From Pascua guehoae (Eukaryota; Basidiomycota; Tremellomycetes; Trichosporonales; Trichosporonaceae): a stretch of 64,000 nucleotides of DNA. The position numbers and the translations under genes were made by a program. The stretch covers positions 118,040-182,039 of the forward strand of contig BCJX01000024.1 of the NCBI GenBank assembly GCA_001600415.1, in the 5' to 3' direction. This document shows, piece by piece, positions 32,331 to 43,672 of the stretch. The notes under the pieces were generated by a model. That model was not told where the DNA came from, searched no databases, and was given only the letters and a program-made list of their open reading frames with translations. How positions within the stretch are numbered: the stretch's first letter is position 1; the number at the start of each line of letters is the position of its first letter.

Positions 32331-34992
32331 GGTGTTGAGGTAGGGGAGTTGATTGAGGTTGGGGTCGGGGTGTGGCCTTGGGTCACGACGTGATGAGCCG
32401 CAGCCGTGTACGTGTATGATGATGGTAGAGAGGCAGTGTTTGGAGTGAGGTGTCGCGCAAGAACGTCGAGAACGTCGAGGTCGCGCGTACCGCAAGAGGA
32501 TGGGGAGAGGTATGAGGAGAGGATGGAGAGTCTCGACCAAGAGTGTGTCGCTCGAGGAAGAGGTGATGGTGATAGGAAGTGTGTCGCTGAGGAAGAGGAG
32601 GTGATGGTGATAGGAAGTGGGTCGCTCAGGAAGAGGAGGTGATGGTGATAAGACGTGAGCTCAGCCGGCAGTCATTTATGCACGTCGCAGACATGGCAAG
32701 CAGGACGGCAGAACCGGCACCAGCATCCATTCTGCCAACCCAGCGCGTGTGATAGCTCGACATGGATCGTTTGACGAGCGCGTGAAGGCAGATTACAGGG
32801 TTCGAATGGGGTGACACTCGCATCGTTTTGTGTGTTCCAAGTGCCTTGCCGTACGCGCAAGGCGGAACATGATCGGTACGGCGGAGAACAGAGGAGAACA
32901 GAGGAGCGCAGAGGAGCGGAGCGCTGCACCGCGGCTGCGCGCACCCCCAGGGCTGAACAATAACGCAGCCAACGCCACAATCCCCTCGACATTGTTCCGC
33001 ACCGCCACCCCGGTGCTGTCGGATCACACCGCGCACAATAGGCATTCAGACGCGGGGGGAAACCGGCGGCAACAGTCGTGCGTGGACGCGGTAATGCACT
33101 CGGCGTGTGGTGCTATTGTGTCCTTCGTTCCCGGCAGCGTGGCATGCGTACTTGTTGTCCAGACACGCTACTGGTGCCTAACACTCGTCTTCACGTCGTT
33201 CTCGTGGGGGAGGGGGTGTGTCCTCGCACCAGAGAATTTGGCGTGGTTGGCCCAAGGCCGATAGACCCGGAGATGGACGCGTACGGGTGTCCCACCGTGG
33301 TCTTGTCGCGTGCACAAAACGCGTTGTTCTCATGACGCTTTCGCCTTCGCACCAACAAAACGCGTTGCTCTCGTGACGCCTTCGCCTCTGCACTGGCTTT
33401 TTTCCTGTCACTCCAAGCTCGCGACTATGGGGCCGGAGGTTGCCTCGACGTATGTGCACGTCGAGCCCCTGAGCCTTGCAGTCTTGCCATGCAGGCGAGG
33501 CCGTGTGGAGTGTGCAAAGAACAATCCTCAACGTGCACGCTCGCAGTGTGCTGTCGCAAGTACGCTAGCCTCCTTGAATCTGCGTTTCTTTGCCTCTTCG
33601 GAGCTACACGTAGGTAAGGCCATGGGACATATCCCATGGCACCCGTTCCTATTGTGCGCGAACACGGCGTTCAAAGTACTCACAATTCCTTTCCATGCCG
33701 TCTCCATCACACCCCACCTGACATTATTCATGAGGGCCGAAATGCCCCGTGTAGACTTGGCACTCTAGGCGAACCCGTCAGGTGACCCGGGTCTGCGGTG
33801 AGGATAACCATACTTTGCACCACACCCTTCTCCGTGCCAAGTCCTGGGTAAGCGAGGTGTGCGTGTGTGGACGGGGTCTGAGGCGAGGCAGCAACGATGC
33901 CACACGCCATACAGTGCATTCTGCGCCGCGCTTCGGGCACAGTGCGGCAACTGTCTCGGGAAGCGAAAAGGCGCGGTGTTGCGGTATTCTATCCTGCTGA
34001 CGCTGCTGTGAAATTCCTGCACGCTCTCGCTGCCACAACGAGGCCACACACAATATCTGGCTGCTTGGGGTGCAGTTCCTCCATCTCCAATTTACTCAGG
34101 CGGGCTGCCGATCACCGTCTGGCTAAACGTCTCGTCTAAACGCCTCGCCTAGCCTTCCATTTTCCGACATGGGCATACATTGGTCCTTGCACATCGCACA
34201 CACAACACACACCCAGAGTTGAGGACTTCCTCGTGGGAAAGAACAGTAACGGTGACCGCGTGTTTGCCGTGCCTGCACCCTCGCTCGGCGTCCACACCGT
34301 CTGCCCTTCTAGCGTAGGACCGAAAGCTGTGGTCACATGTCAGCACTATGAGTATCGCCTCGACACCTGGGAAGAAAAGACACCCCTCGTCGTGGAACTT
34401 ACCGCCAAGGCTTGGTCTTGTTCTCACGCATCTCCGAATGGCAGGGGAGGGGTGACGTGTTGGGTACGATGGCGATTGAGGAGGTGTACAGCGAGTCAGA
34501 AACGCCTGCACCGAAGAAGCATGTATGGTCCGCCGTGTATGCTCCGCTTTTTGATGCGCAGCGCCACACACCGATTGTGTGATGGAATCGCCAAACTCGC
34601 CCCCTGGTTGACCCCACCGCGTTTCAGTTCTCGAGTTTCCACACACAATGCCTGGTAATGTGCGGTTTTGTCATGTGACGGAAAGAGGCATCCCCAAATA
34701 TCGCTCACCATGTGCAAGGTGCCCTCGGCCAACAGGTTCGCTTATGATGCAGGGCTCAGTCCAATGTCACCCAGAAGCCATATGGTGCGGACGAATATCT
34801 CGGCTGTGCCCGTTCGTACATGGCGGTTGCAGGGCTGCTACGGTACCGCAGGTCCTCCAAGGCAACCAGTACATCGTCATTATCAGACTCCACAAGCACA
34901 CCTCGGGGCATGGTCCAGGTCGCGCCAGCAAAGGGCCTCCACTTGCGATTTTTGTAGATTAATTTACAGTAGTCTGCTCCTTGAGCGCGCGT
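32331..34992. other. Gene-poor 2.6 kb, no supported gene
   Basis: Only short frames. There are small purine repeats: GAAGAGGTGATGGTGATAGGAAG copies at about 32557-32650 and a GAGAACAGAG repeat at about 32881-32920. I found no domain, splice chain, RNA gene or transposon terminus. This is the longest gene-free stretch in the window and marks the left edge of the accessory region. Confidence 0.5.
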
Positions 34993-37468
34993 TCAATACC
35001 AAAGCGCCTTCACCACATCGGGCCTGCTGAACACAGCCATGCGCTTCTCGCGGAAATTGTCCTCGATCGGCGTGAGATTGCGCGGCGCGAGGACGATCGA
35101 GTGCTTGTTGGCCGGAAACTGGTGGGGGCCCCAGTACGTGGCGTTGACCACCCCCTGCGACGGCGTTACCCAGCGCCTCGAGCGGGGTGGGATGTTCTCG
35201 CCGTTGGGGTCGAGAAAGTGGACAAAGTTGATCCTGTCGTCAGCAGGTGAGACAGGCTGGGGTGCGTACCAGTAATTCATCATGGCCTGGGAGAGGGCGA
35301 CATCGTCGGCCGTGTAGTTTGCCGCGGGGGAGACGAAGCCGAATACGTAGTAGTTGTCCAGTGCGTGAGGGTCTGGTCGTCGTATCAGAATGTACAGTTT
35401 TTATGCCCGATCAAGGGGACTCTACTCACAGCCCAGGAACGGAGGGAGGCCCGGAGTGGGACCTTGGAAGATGTAGGTCCAGGTCTTGGCGAGGCCGTGC
35501 TTGTTGGCGCTGCGGAGGAAGAAGCGGCGCGGGGCCATCCAGGAAAAGTCTGTGAAGATTGCAGTGGCTTGTTTGAAGCTGTGGTCAGGTTGGTCCGAGC
35601 TTGTTTGAGTAGGAATGGGGACACGAAGAAGCCAGCTCGTGAGAGAATGGGGACGGCTGAGGTGGAAGGAATGCAATATGGGTTTCAGGGGCAGCAGTCA
35701 CTCGTCATGATTGACTCGACGCACATTGGGTCCAAGCCGAACGTCTGGTTTCCTGTTTCGAATGGGCTGATATAGTGTTAGTGGCAGTTCCGGGCCCGTA
35801 AATTAAACATACCATCCGAGGGCGGGGTCGTTGGGATATTCCTCGAGTATTTCGCCCAGTACGCTGTTGTTGAGAGGGAAGGGCGACCAGCTGGCGAGTT
35901 GGGTCGAGATGCCCGTACTGGCATTAATGGTGGCCTCGATGATGACTGTGGCTCTGGGCGTTAACTCCGACTACCTCTCCATCGGCTCGACCCACTCGTC
36001 CCGGGTGTTGCCCGTGATAAACGGGATACGCGCAATAGAGCCCTTTGCGACGAGCGAGTGAGGGTGGTCTGGGATGAGATCGCCATCGATGCTCGGCGCC
36101 CACATTCCGCTGCTGTCAGTACATTACTATATGATGACCCACGCGAGGGGGCGGGCTAGCTTTATAGCAAAGCTCGCGTTTGTCAATTTGCCACCATCGA
36201 GCGCCTTGAGACAGGCAAACGTTGTGTCGTTGCCGGGCGTGGACGCGTTGCAGCCTGCAGCTGCGACAATGGCATCGTACTGTGCCTGCCACAGCTGGTC
36301 TGTGGGGCCCACGGGTATCATGCTCGGAGCGCCTGACTGCATGATCTGAGTGTGAGACGGGAGCTTTGCAAATGTCGTGCGGGATACGGTAATGTAGGGG
36401 CAACTTACTGCGCCACGGAAGAGGTCCATTGACTGGTTGAGCATGAGGAGCGAGATGGACATTGCACCAGTAGCCTGCCCTGCGGCCGTGATCTGACGTC
36501 AGACAGACTCAACGTTGCGCATCCTACTGACCTTGCATGAGTCGCCTCCAAACGCGGCAATATTCTGCTTCACCCACTGAAGGCGAGGATAATGTCGCGC
36601 AGGCCGAGGTTGGCGGCGCCATTGGCCGCCATCTGCTTGCCGTACCTGGAGCAATCAGATCCTACCAGCTGCAACTTTTACTCACCCCCACCCAAAGATA
36701 CCGAGGCGGTAGTTGAACGTGACCAGGATAAACGGCCGGTCCTACCATGAGCCCTTCTCCCTGCCACCATTTGCTTACTGTCTGGGTCCCGTAGCCGACC
36801 ATTGCCGGGCTGAGGTACTGCGTTGCCGCACCGCCAAAGAACCCGCCGCCGTACCTAACAATGTCAGAATTCATCAGCTTGGAAGAGAGGGGCTTACACC
36901 CAAACCATGACTGGCAGTCCCGCGTCGGTCCCCACCACGCCGTGTGGCGCCATGATGTTGATGGTGAGGCAGTCCTCGGATGTGCCATACGACCCGGCGA
37001 GCTGCTTGCCCAAATCATAGTCTGTGTACTGGAGACAAGCAGGCGGAGGGGTTGTCGCCGATACGTTTGCAGAATAGGCCTTTGGCTTCGGACGGGCAAA
37101 ACGGAGGTCTCCAATGGCTACGTGTCAGTATCCCACCCACTGCCCACTGATCGAACAGAATGGTACGAGTGAATGCCGGGAGGTGAGCCGCCGTACTACG
37201 TGAATGATACAGTAACAGCCACAATAAGACACATGATAGACTCACGCGGCTGGGCATAAGGGATACCCAGGAAGCTGTCCAGGCCGTTCTGGGTGACGCC
37301 AGTGATGCCCACAGCGGACCCGTCGCCCGTAGTTGGCCAGATGGTGGCGGTTACAGTGGCCAGCTGGGCACGAGAAGTGGCAGTGGCAGTGGCATCGCCG
37401 CTGTTATCGGCCCGGCGAACAAACGCGCCCCAAGCCAGTGGAAGAATGAAGAGAAGGAGAGGAAGCAT
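34993..37468 (-). pseudogene. Type-B carboxylesterase/lipase, frameshifted and without catalytic Ser
   Basis: Thirteen exons: 37468-37246, 37117-36898, 36854-36779, 36741-36686, 36645-36532, 36492-36409, 36345-36143, 36109-35975, 35953-35813, 35766-35725, 35578-35430, 35372-35270, 35233-34993. It starts with a signal peptide (LPLLLFILPLAWGAF) and keeps family landmarks: FLGIPYAQPP, SEDCLTIN, GGGFFGG, FNYRLGIFGW, FRGAIMQSGAPS. Two lesions are seen. In exon 5 one base is missing at about 36577-36582, where the frame needs AFQWVKQN but runs into TGA. At the nucleophile elbow the usual G-x-S-x-G reads GQATG, so the serine is alanine. All other exon phases fit. Intact relatives are secreted esterases or lipases. 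A sequencing error could explain the missing base but not the alanine, unless that too is an error; the copy may be a pseudogene or a pseudoenzyme. Confidence 0.78.
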
Positions 37469-39090
37469 TGCGGTGGGTGACCTTGGGTGTCAGCGAAGCC
37501 TTCTGGGTTCTGTGACACGTCCATGAGAAGATATACCTTGTTGGTTGGGGTGCCAGGGGGGGGGGGGGGGGGGNGGNGAGGGGGATAGGACAAACGAGCT
37601 ACAAGTCGCTTTCTATCACCCATGACCGTCAACAGCCCTCGCCGGTTTCTACGGATCCGACTGTAGCTATTCTAGGTAGACGGTCGTCCTTGCTCACGAG
37701 TCACGCCAACCAGGCGGCCACTCGCCAAGTGCTGCGGATCCCACGCGGATAAAAGTAGATAGACATCCTTGGTCGAAAGGTATGCTCGCAAGAAAACATT
37801 AGAGGCTGGCTAGGACTCTGACAGATGCATACCACGGCAAGACAGAGTCCAGAACCCAGATCCCCCGTCGACCTTCATTATCAGATCCCATATGCGCGGG
37901 ATCGACGAGTAGCACCATGCAGCGGTTGTGATCCGCAGGCCGCCAGGGAATGTGGCACAAACATTCCACCCGGAAATAGCCTGGCAAGTCGATCCCTTCG
38001 TTAATCTAGACGCGTGCGTGCGACGTGCCTCAAGCACTCCACTTCGCGCACCCAGGTCGTGGCCATGGTGACTATCTTGTCACTCCATACGTAACCTGTA
38101 GACCTGCAGGTGACGACAAGGTTGGAGGAATGGCGATCCTCGTAAGTGGGGCTCCCGCTCAAGGACGAGTCACGAGATTTGAGGCATGGCCGACTACCAG
38201 CGCCTTCTCGATCGTGTCGTTCCACATATCGCATTCAACCTGCATCCACGCACACCATATCATGTCCATGGTATCCACATCGGACCCGCACGGACACCTC
38301 GACTCGATGCTTCTCATGGATCTATTATTGGCCACGTAAGCGACGTTCAGAACATGACATGAACTTGATTGTTCCCCAAAGCCATTCTCCCTAACATTTG
38401 CACCTCGTCAACACTACCATCATACAGGCTCAGCACACGACCAGTCGATCACATGACGTTCCCCCCCACGCCGTTTGGCCAAATCCGGGCATCCGGGCGA
38501 TGCGCAGCCACGTTCTCGTCGCTTAGTGTCGTGGAGAACGCCAAGGCCGATAAAGTGCTCCAATCTGTGTCCTATACTAGCTTGCGACCAAATCGGCCCC
38601 GGCTGTTATATTCACCAACTCGTGAACTGCACCGCCCAACCCCAGCCGTAAGCACCAGCATGTCTCCTGGACGGAGCGGACAGAGCACGAGTCCAGCTGG
38701 CTCCTCGTGGCTGCTCTCCCGCTCACCTGGGATACTCAGCATCCTGTGCGGTGTGGCCTGGGTCGCTCCAAAGACAAACGGTTTGGCAGTCGGGCTCAGG
38801 TGCGCGACCGTGCTTTCCGTCAGCCCCAGACCCCGCACGCTGAACCCGTGAGAGTAGTGGCCAAACTCATCGCAGTGGCGAGGTGCTTCCTGCGTGCCTC
38901 ATTTGGCATTCATCCTGTCGTTGGCCGTCTCAATCCCGGATGGTACTCAGGTCTCGACTGAACTCGTAATGCGGTGTCCGGTAAGAGCTTGTACTCACTG
39001 CCACTCTCTCAGCATCAATAGCTTTGCAACAACCAACCCGAGAACCCTCCGGCGCCTGCGCACCAGAACACCAATCACATCAACGCCATA
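37469..39090. other. Intergenic with G run containing ambiguous bases
   Basis: A G run at about 37556-37580 contains two N bases (37574 and 37577), a point where the assembly is uncertain. The rest, to the first tRNA, has no supported gene. Confidence 0.6.
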
Positions 39091-39195
39091 GCCTCTTTGG
39101 TTTAGGGGTATAATTGCCGCTTCGGGTTTCGAAGCAACATCCGCTCGCTACTGCAAGCACTTGCGGCAGACCTCGGTTCGAGTCCGGGAAGAGGC
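39091..39195 (+). tRNA. tRNA-Pro (CGG), intron-containing
   Basis: Acceptor stem GCCTCTT pairs with AAGAGGC. The anticodon stem GCCGC pairs with GCGGC around the loop TTCGGG, giving anticodon CGG. A 35-nt intron at about 39127-39161 sits at the canonical position after base 37. The T-arm CTCGGTTCGAGTCCGGG is intact, and a T5 polymerase III terminator follows at 39199-39203. Confidence 0.9.
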
Positions 39196-39825
39196 CAGTT
39201 TTTGGGTATTTCTCTTGTGAATGCGTGATGGGTGGACGTGATGGGTGGATGGGTGGTAGTGGAAGGCCCTGGGAACGGGAGGATGGTGGTGGCGGAGGTA
39301 TTGGCGTATTGGCGGTGCAGGTGTATTCATGAGTGAGCCCTCGGTTGACTGCCACACTTCTGCAGGCTCGTACCATGCGAGTTCAGCATGTGTTGCGCCG
39401 TGACAGGGTTCGCACTGAAGGGTAGGGGCAACGATGGAATGGCTGAGAACATCATTAGGCCTACTGGGACGGGGCCAAAGGATTCAGAGGAAAATGCTAC
39501 TGAGGTGCTAGTCGCGTACGAGGCTGGTGGTTGCCAGCTCCGAAGGGATCACCGTCAATGCTAATACGTGTGACCTTGTGGACATGAGAACAGAAGCGAC
39601 GCGTGGATAATCTAGAGTGATACGGGCACTATGCACACCTTGCGAGCGGCGGTATGGGCAGAAGGCCGACGCTATGGCCGCAATGCGGCAGATCGGAAAT
39701 GAAGGTGGAAAGGTGCCACTCTGCCACACCAACACTCCCAAACGACCATTTCCAACACCTCAAACCCATCCCAGGTCGGCACAGTGTCCCCCGAACGCTG
39801 GAGCTAGCCCATGGACACCAAAAAA
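39196..39825. other. Spacer between tRNA genes
   Basis: No supported gene. It contains the T5 terminator of the proline tRNA at 39199. Confidence 0.5.
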
Positions 39826-39947
39826 GGTCACGACGGGGCTCGAACCCGCGATCTCCTGATAACTTTGAGCGGACAAGAGGATTGGATGGAATGCCTCTTG
39901 GGTGTCTCAAGTCGTAGTCAGACGCCGTACCATTTGGCCACGCGACC
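39826..39947 (-). tRNA. tRNA-Arg (ACG), intron-containing
   Basis: Read on the minus strand, acceptor stem GGTCGCG pairs with CGTGACC. The anticodon arm is TCTGA-CTACGA followed, after an intron at about 39911-39861 (51 nt), by A-TCAGG, giving anticodon ACG. The T-loop GGTTCGAGCCC is present. A T6 run directly follows the 3' end on the minus strand (39825-39820). Confidence 0.88.
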
Positions 39948-40407
39948 TGCTGGATACAGCGCCAGTGTCCGAGGTGGTGTGGGGTGGGAGGGAGAGGAGG
40001 CCGAAGGGATAGTTGTAGAAAGGGAAGAAGGAGCGAGGCAGCGAGGGGAGGACAGAGAGACGAATCTACACCGTGTCGGCAAGTGGGAGCAGTATGGTAA
40101 GCTGTCGCAGTGGACAGTGAACCAACACAATGTTGCCAGTGGACCGCCCAACTGCTTGGTCATGCCCTTGCACCAACCTCAGTGAACTGTCAGATTGTTC
40201 GCCAGTATGCCATCCTGATGCAGAGCGATACGCTGCGCGCCTCATTCCAGTGGAGTTGATGGCAGGTGGAGCCGCAATGCGAGCCAATGAGATACCGCAC
40301 GCGTCTTCGCTGGGTTGTTCCCCCAACCCCCCTTCCCGTCTTCTCCTTCCACCACCACCCCATTCTCCCTCGGCCCGTCCTCCTCGTCCTCGGCTTCTTA
40401 ATATCGA
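39948..40407. other. Spacer between tRNA genes
   Basis: No supported gene or repeat. Confidence 0.5.
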
Positions 40408-40494
40408 GGCGATTTAGCTCAGTTGGCCAGAGCGCATGCTTTACAGTTACAAACTGTTACGCATGAGGTCGGCAGTTCAATCCTGTCAATCGTC
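40408..40494 (+). tRNA. tRNA-Val (UAC), intron-containing
   Basis: Acceptor stem GGCGATT pairs with AATCGTC (one G-U pair). D-arm GCTCAGTTGGCCAGAGC. Anticodon stem CATGC pairs with GCATG around a loop with anticodon TAC at 40442-40444. A 14-nt intron lies at 40446-40459. T-loop GTTCAAT is present and a T5 terminator follows at 40513-40517. Confidence 0.88.
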
Positions 40495-41338
40495 AACGAT
40501 ACGGTTCAATCCTTTTTGGTGTGCAGGGGCCGTCTTGATTGTGGGTCTGATGGAGTGTCAGTTGGTATCGGAAGGGTCAACATGACCAGTGGTGGCTTCA
40601 TTGTCAAGTGCCGATTGGTGGAGCTAGGAAGGGATGCTCGCGTCATGTCCTCGTCACTTTAAGCATCTTCTCGTTACATGGACAGTGATGGTCTGTGCTG
40701 CCTCTCTTGTCTTCCAGGAGAGGACGAAAAGACCAGCTGCGAAGCCAACATAGCACTCTGACTGTTCCTCCGAGTTACGGTCCCTCATCCGCATGCACGG
40801 TGCCCTTGTCAAGCCGAAGAAAAGGAAGCGTATGCCCAGTGCGGGAGCATTGACCTGTTCTATAATTCGAACGGCCGCGTGGCGGACATTGAGCAGTCCC
40901 GTCAGCAGTGCCACTGGTGTGCAACTACAAGTGACATGTGAGAACGTCAACATACGCTCGTTTCCAGGCCCCTGATGGGTGGGTGAACAGGAAGCGCTTT
41001 CAGCGAAGCCACCAGAACGTCAGAATTGTGACGAGTCGGTGAAGGATGTTGGTTCAGAGTAGGTTGCCAGCTTGTTAGCCAAGAGAGTCATTGCCGCGTT
41101 CGAGCCATAGCATTACATTGCTCATGTCCACAGTTGTGCTTTTCATAGGGGAACGTCGAGTCCTTCCTTCCTCTTGAACCCTATTCATATAAACCCCAGA
41201 CAGGTGTGTGATGCACTCATTGACCATTTATATGAACTGTAGTAAGACTTGGTTTATCCCGGTACTTTGGAAAACTACTACTCTGGCCAATGCCCCCTCC
41301 ATCCCAAGAGGCTGGTTACCGTATCACGGGAGAAACAT
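40495..41338. other. Intergenic, no supported gene
   Basis: About 840 nt between the valine tRNA and the transporter remnant. Only short frames; no repeat or RNA gene recognised. Confidence 0.5.
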
Positions 41339-42669
41339 TTATAGGTGTCGCCTCCCCTCTGCGTATTCCTGTTGCGCCTCCTGTGAGCGGGTTTGGGCTT
41401 CGGTGACATAGGAGGCAAATTGGCGGGCTGGGATGTTCTTACGGAACAGCTCGTCGAGCTCTTCGTAGGAACGGTGCTTGGTTTCCGGGTGACAGAAGAA
41501 GAAGTAGACGCAACAAAGAATGGAAAAGCCGCAATATACGAAAGCAGTCTTGCCCTGCAGATTGCCTTGGTTCGGATTGAAGATGTACGGCAGGACGAAG
41601 GACCACATGGTCGTGGAGAGACCTTGGACCAGCAGCGTGATCGATGCCGTCTTCTGTCGAAGGCGAGATGTGGCAATCTCGGCCATGGCGACGTATCCAG
41701 TCGCACCGATCGTCGCATTGTAGAGGCAGCAATATAGGATGATCATGGCACTTGCTGCCTTGTTGAGAGCCGTGGTACCTCCCGTGGCAAAGCCGCCAGC
41801 AAGGAAGAGGTTGATTGTGAGGATCACAAGCCCCCAGAATGACAGTCCTCGTCGCCCAAAGCGGTCGATGAGAAACCAGGAGGTAATATTTCCCACGGCG
41901 GATAGAACTTGCTGAATGATGGCGAGATGGTATGAGGCTTGCGTGTCGAATCCGGCGAGCTGGTAATAGTATGTCGCATAACCTCTGATCCAGAAGACAC
42001 CCGTCCAGGCCTGGATAGACAGAGGCGCAACAGCCACCATGGACCGTCGAAGATTGGACTTTCGGAAGCTGAGAACAGGTCAGCTGAGAATAATTGTCGT
42101 GGCCATCGAGGAAAAAAAAGATTCACTCACCATTCAGCCCATGTCCCACCCTCCGTTTCCTGCTCAGCCTCCAAGGTCATTATTGATGACAGCCATGCGC
42201 TTGGTTACCTCGTCTCCTTTCTCGCCCAAGCGCTTGAAGCATCGAATAGCCTGGTCGTCCTGTCCTTTGGTGATGTGCCATGTCGGAGACTCGGGCATGA
42301 AGGGCCACAGGAGGAGACCGATGCCAGTCACACCATATTGAGCGACAAAGAGTGATTTATAGGCCCAATCTTTCGGAAGCGTGCCGTACTTGTTGGTGAT
42401 GAGCGATTGGGTGAAGGGGCCAAGGGTTAAGGCGATCGGAGCCGCAGCACTCAAAATGCCGCGAAGAGCCTGCGGAGCGAGTTCACCAATGTATGTCATG
42501 CAGACGGGGACGAGAACGCCAATGCCCAAGCCGTTGATGAACTTGCCGGCGAAATACACGGCGTTTCTCTGAGAGGTCATGTTTGAAATGGTTTCGATTG
42601 TGATGCCGATCATCAGGATGTCATATGTGATGAAGAGTGACCATTTGCGGCCAATACGATCCGAAATGT
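41339..42669 (-). pseudogene. MFS sugar-transporter remnant, 5'-truncated and frameshifted
   Basis: Two exons remain: 42669-42131 and 42068-41339. The sequence begins at the loop-2 signature DRIGRKW and continues through the sugar-porter motif PESPTWHITKGQ, RGYATYYYQLAGF, the loop-8 DRFGRRG, ATGYVAMAEIATSRLRQKTA and the PETKHRSYEELDELF signature near the C-terminus. The first 100 or so residues, including TM1-2, are missing: upstream of 42669 no matching exon is found and the plus strand carries another gene. Near 42178-42186 one extra base breaks the frame: the reading must shift to give the expected TLEAEQETEGGTWAEC before the donor at 42130. Intact relatives are plasma-membrane sugar/H+ symporters of the fungal hexose or alpha-glucoside type. 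Truncation plus frameshift argue for a dead copy, or an assembly join. Confidence 0.8.
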
Positions 42670-42735
42670 CTTGAAAAAACGTCAGCGACAGACACTGCAG
42701 CTTGGCTTCCTGGTACGCCCGAGGCTTTAGCATCG
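42670..42735. other. Junction between two truncated genes
   Basis: Homology to the transporter (minus strand) stops at about 42669 and homology to the glycosidase (plus strand) starts at about 42735. In between are 65 nt with a TTTTTTCAAG acceptor-like end on the minus strand and no recognisable repeat or transposon end. Confidence 0.65.
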
Positions 42736-43672
42736 GCCCAATTCCCGAACGCTACGTGGCTCAGTCTTGATGGCGTACAGACAGGTCATATGGAGCCCGT
42801 CGATGGCAAGGGCGAAAAGGCACCTGGCTGGGAGGGTCAGGTTCTACTTTGGACTGGACGTTCCCCTTACGTCGCGGTTCGAAAGATGTACGCCGCTACC
42901 AGACTCAACGGTCGTCACATCCCAGTAATGGACCTGGAAGCTCATTACGAGGCCACCAATCACTCCTTTGAGGTGCGTGCTGCTGGTTTTGACATCTCGC
43001 TGATCAGTACCAGGTGGGAAGGGTTCTGTGGACCGCACGGGACATCCGCCTAGGGGGTTGGCAATCGGTAAGTCTACAGTCATCCTTATTGAAGGAGGAG
43101 GCTTACATTTTGCAGATCATGTCGGGAGCCTGTGGCTATACGTATGGCTGCAATTCCATCTGGCAAATGCACAATGGCGAGTCGAAGACACACCCGCCCA
43201 TCGAGCCACCTGTGAGTGTCTCCGTCTTGTGGTTGGGCTCACAGTTTAGACCACCGCGTATACCAATTGGTATCTCGAGCTCGATCTCCCGGGCGCGTAT
43301 CAAGCTGCAATCATCCGCAATGTCGTTCTGTCTCTTCCCAATCCTTCCTTGCGGATTCCCGACCAATCCATCATTCTTTCTGACACCCATGAGCCGAAAG
43401 ACGACAAGTGGGCCGAAGACAAGCTCGTGTGTGCCATGAGAGGACAAGGCTGGTTTATGGTCCATTTACCTTACGGAGGCGAGGTCGTGGTCGATCTGCA
43501 GAAGGGTGGCATCGAAGGTGCTTGGCGCGCTTGGTGGGTGGATCCGCGATCAGGAGGGCGGGAGCTTGTCCAACGCTCAGCACATGTTGGTGAGAAAGCC
43601 TTCAAAGCACCCAGCGAGGGCTGGTTGAACGGAGACTGGTTACTACTCGTCGAGCACGACGTCTGGCTTTAA
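42735..43672 (+). pseudogene. DUF4038/apiosidase-like glycosidase, 5'-truncated
   Basis: Exons 42735-42972, 43008-43067, 43116-43211 and 43250-43672; splice phases agree and the frame is open to the stop at 43672. Recognised blocks: WLSLDGVQTGHMEP, HIPVMDLEAHYE (catalytic-side segment), SGACGYTYGCNSIWQMH, and a C-terminal domain like the putative collagen-binding module, with VHLPYGGEVVVDLQKGG, RAWWVDPRSGG and NGDWLLLVEHD. The family (DUF4038 and related GH140 apiosidases) has about 450 residues with an N-terminal half of the TIM barrel, the signal peptide and first catalytic acid, all missing here. Upstream of 42735 the same frame is open only because it is antisense to the transporter. Without the first half the product should be inactive. 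Confidence 0.75.

Noticed and set aside
32790..32815. GGTTCGAAT motif resembling a tRNA B box
   Set aside because: No matching acceptor or anticodon stems on either strand.
42637..42734. Upstream part of the glycosidase frame (plus strand)
   Set aside because: The frame is open but the sequence is antisense to the transporter and has no similarity to the glycosidase N-terminus.
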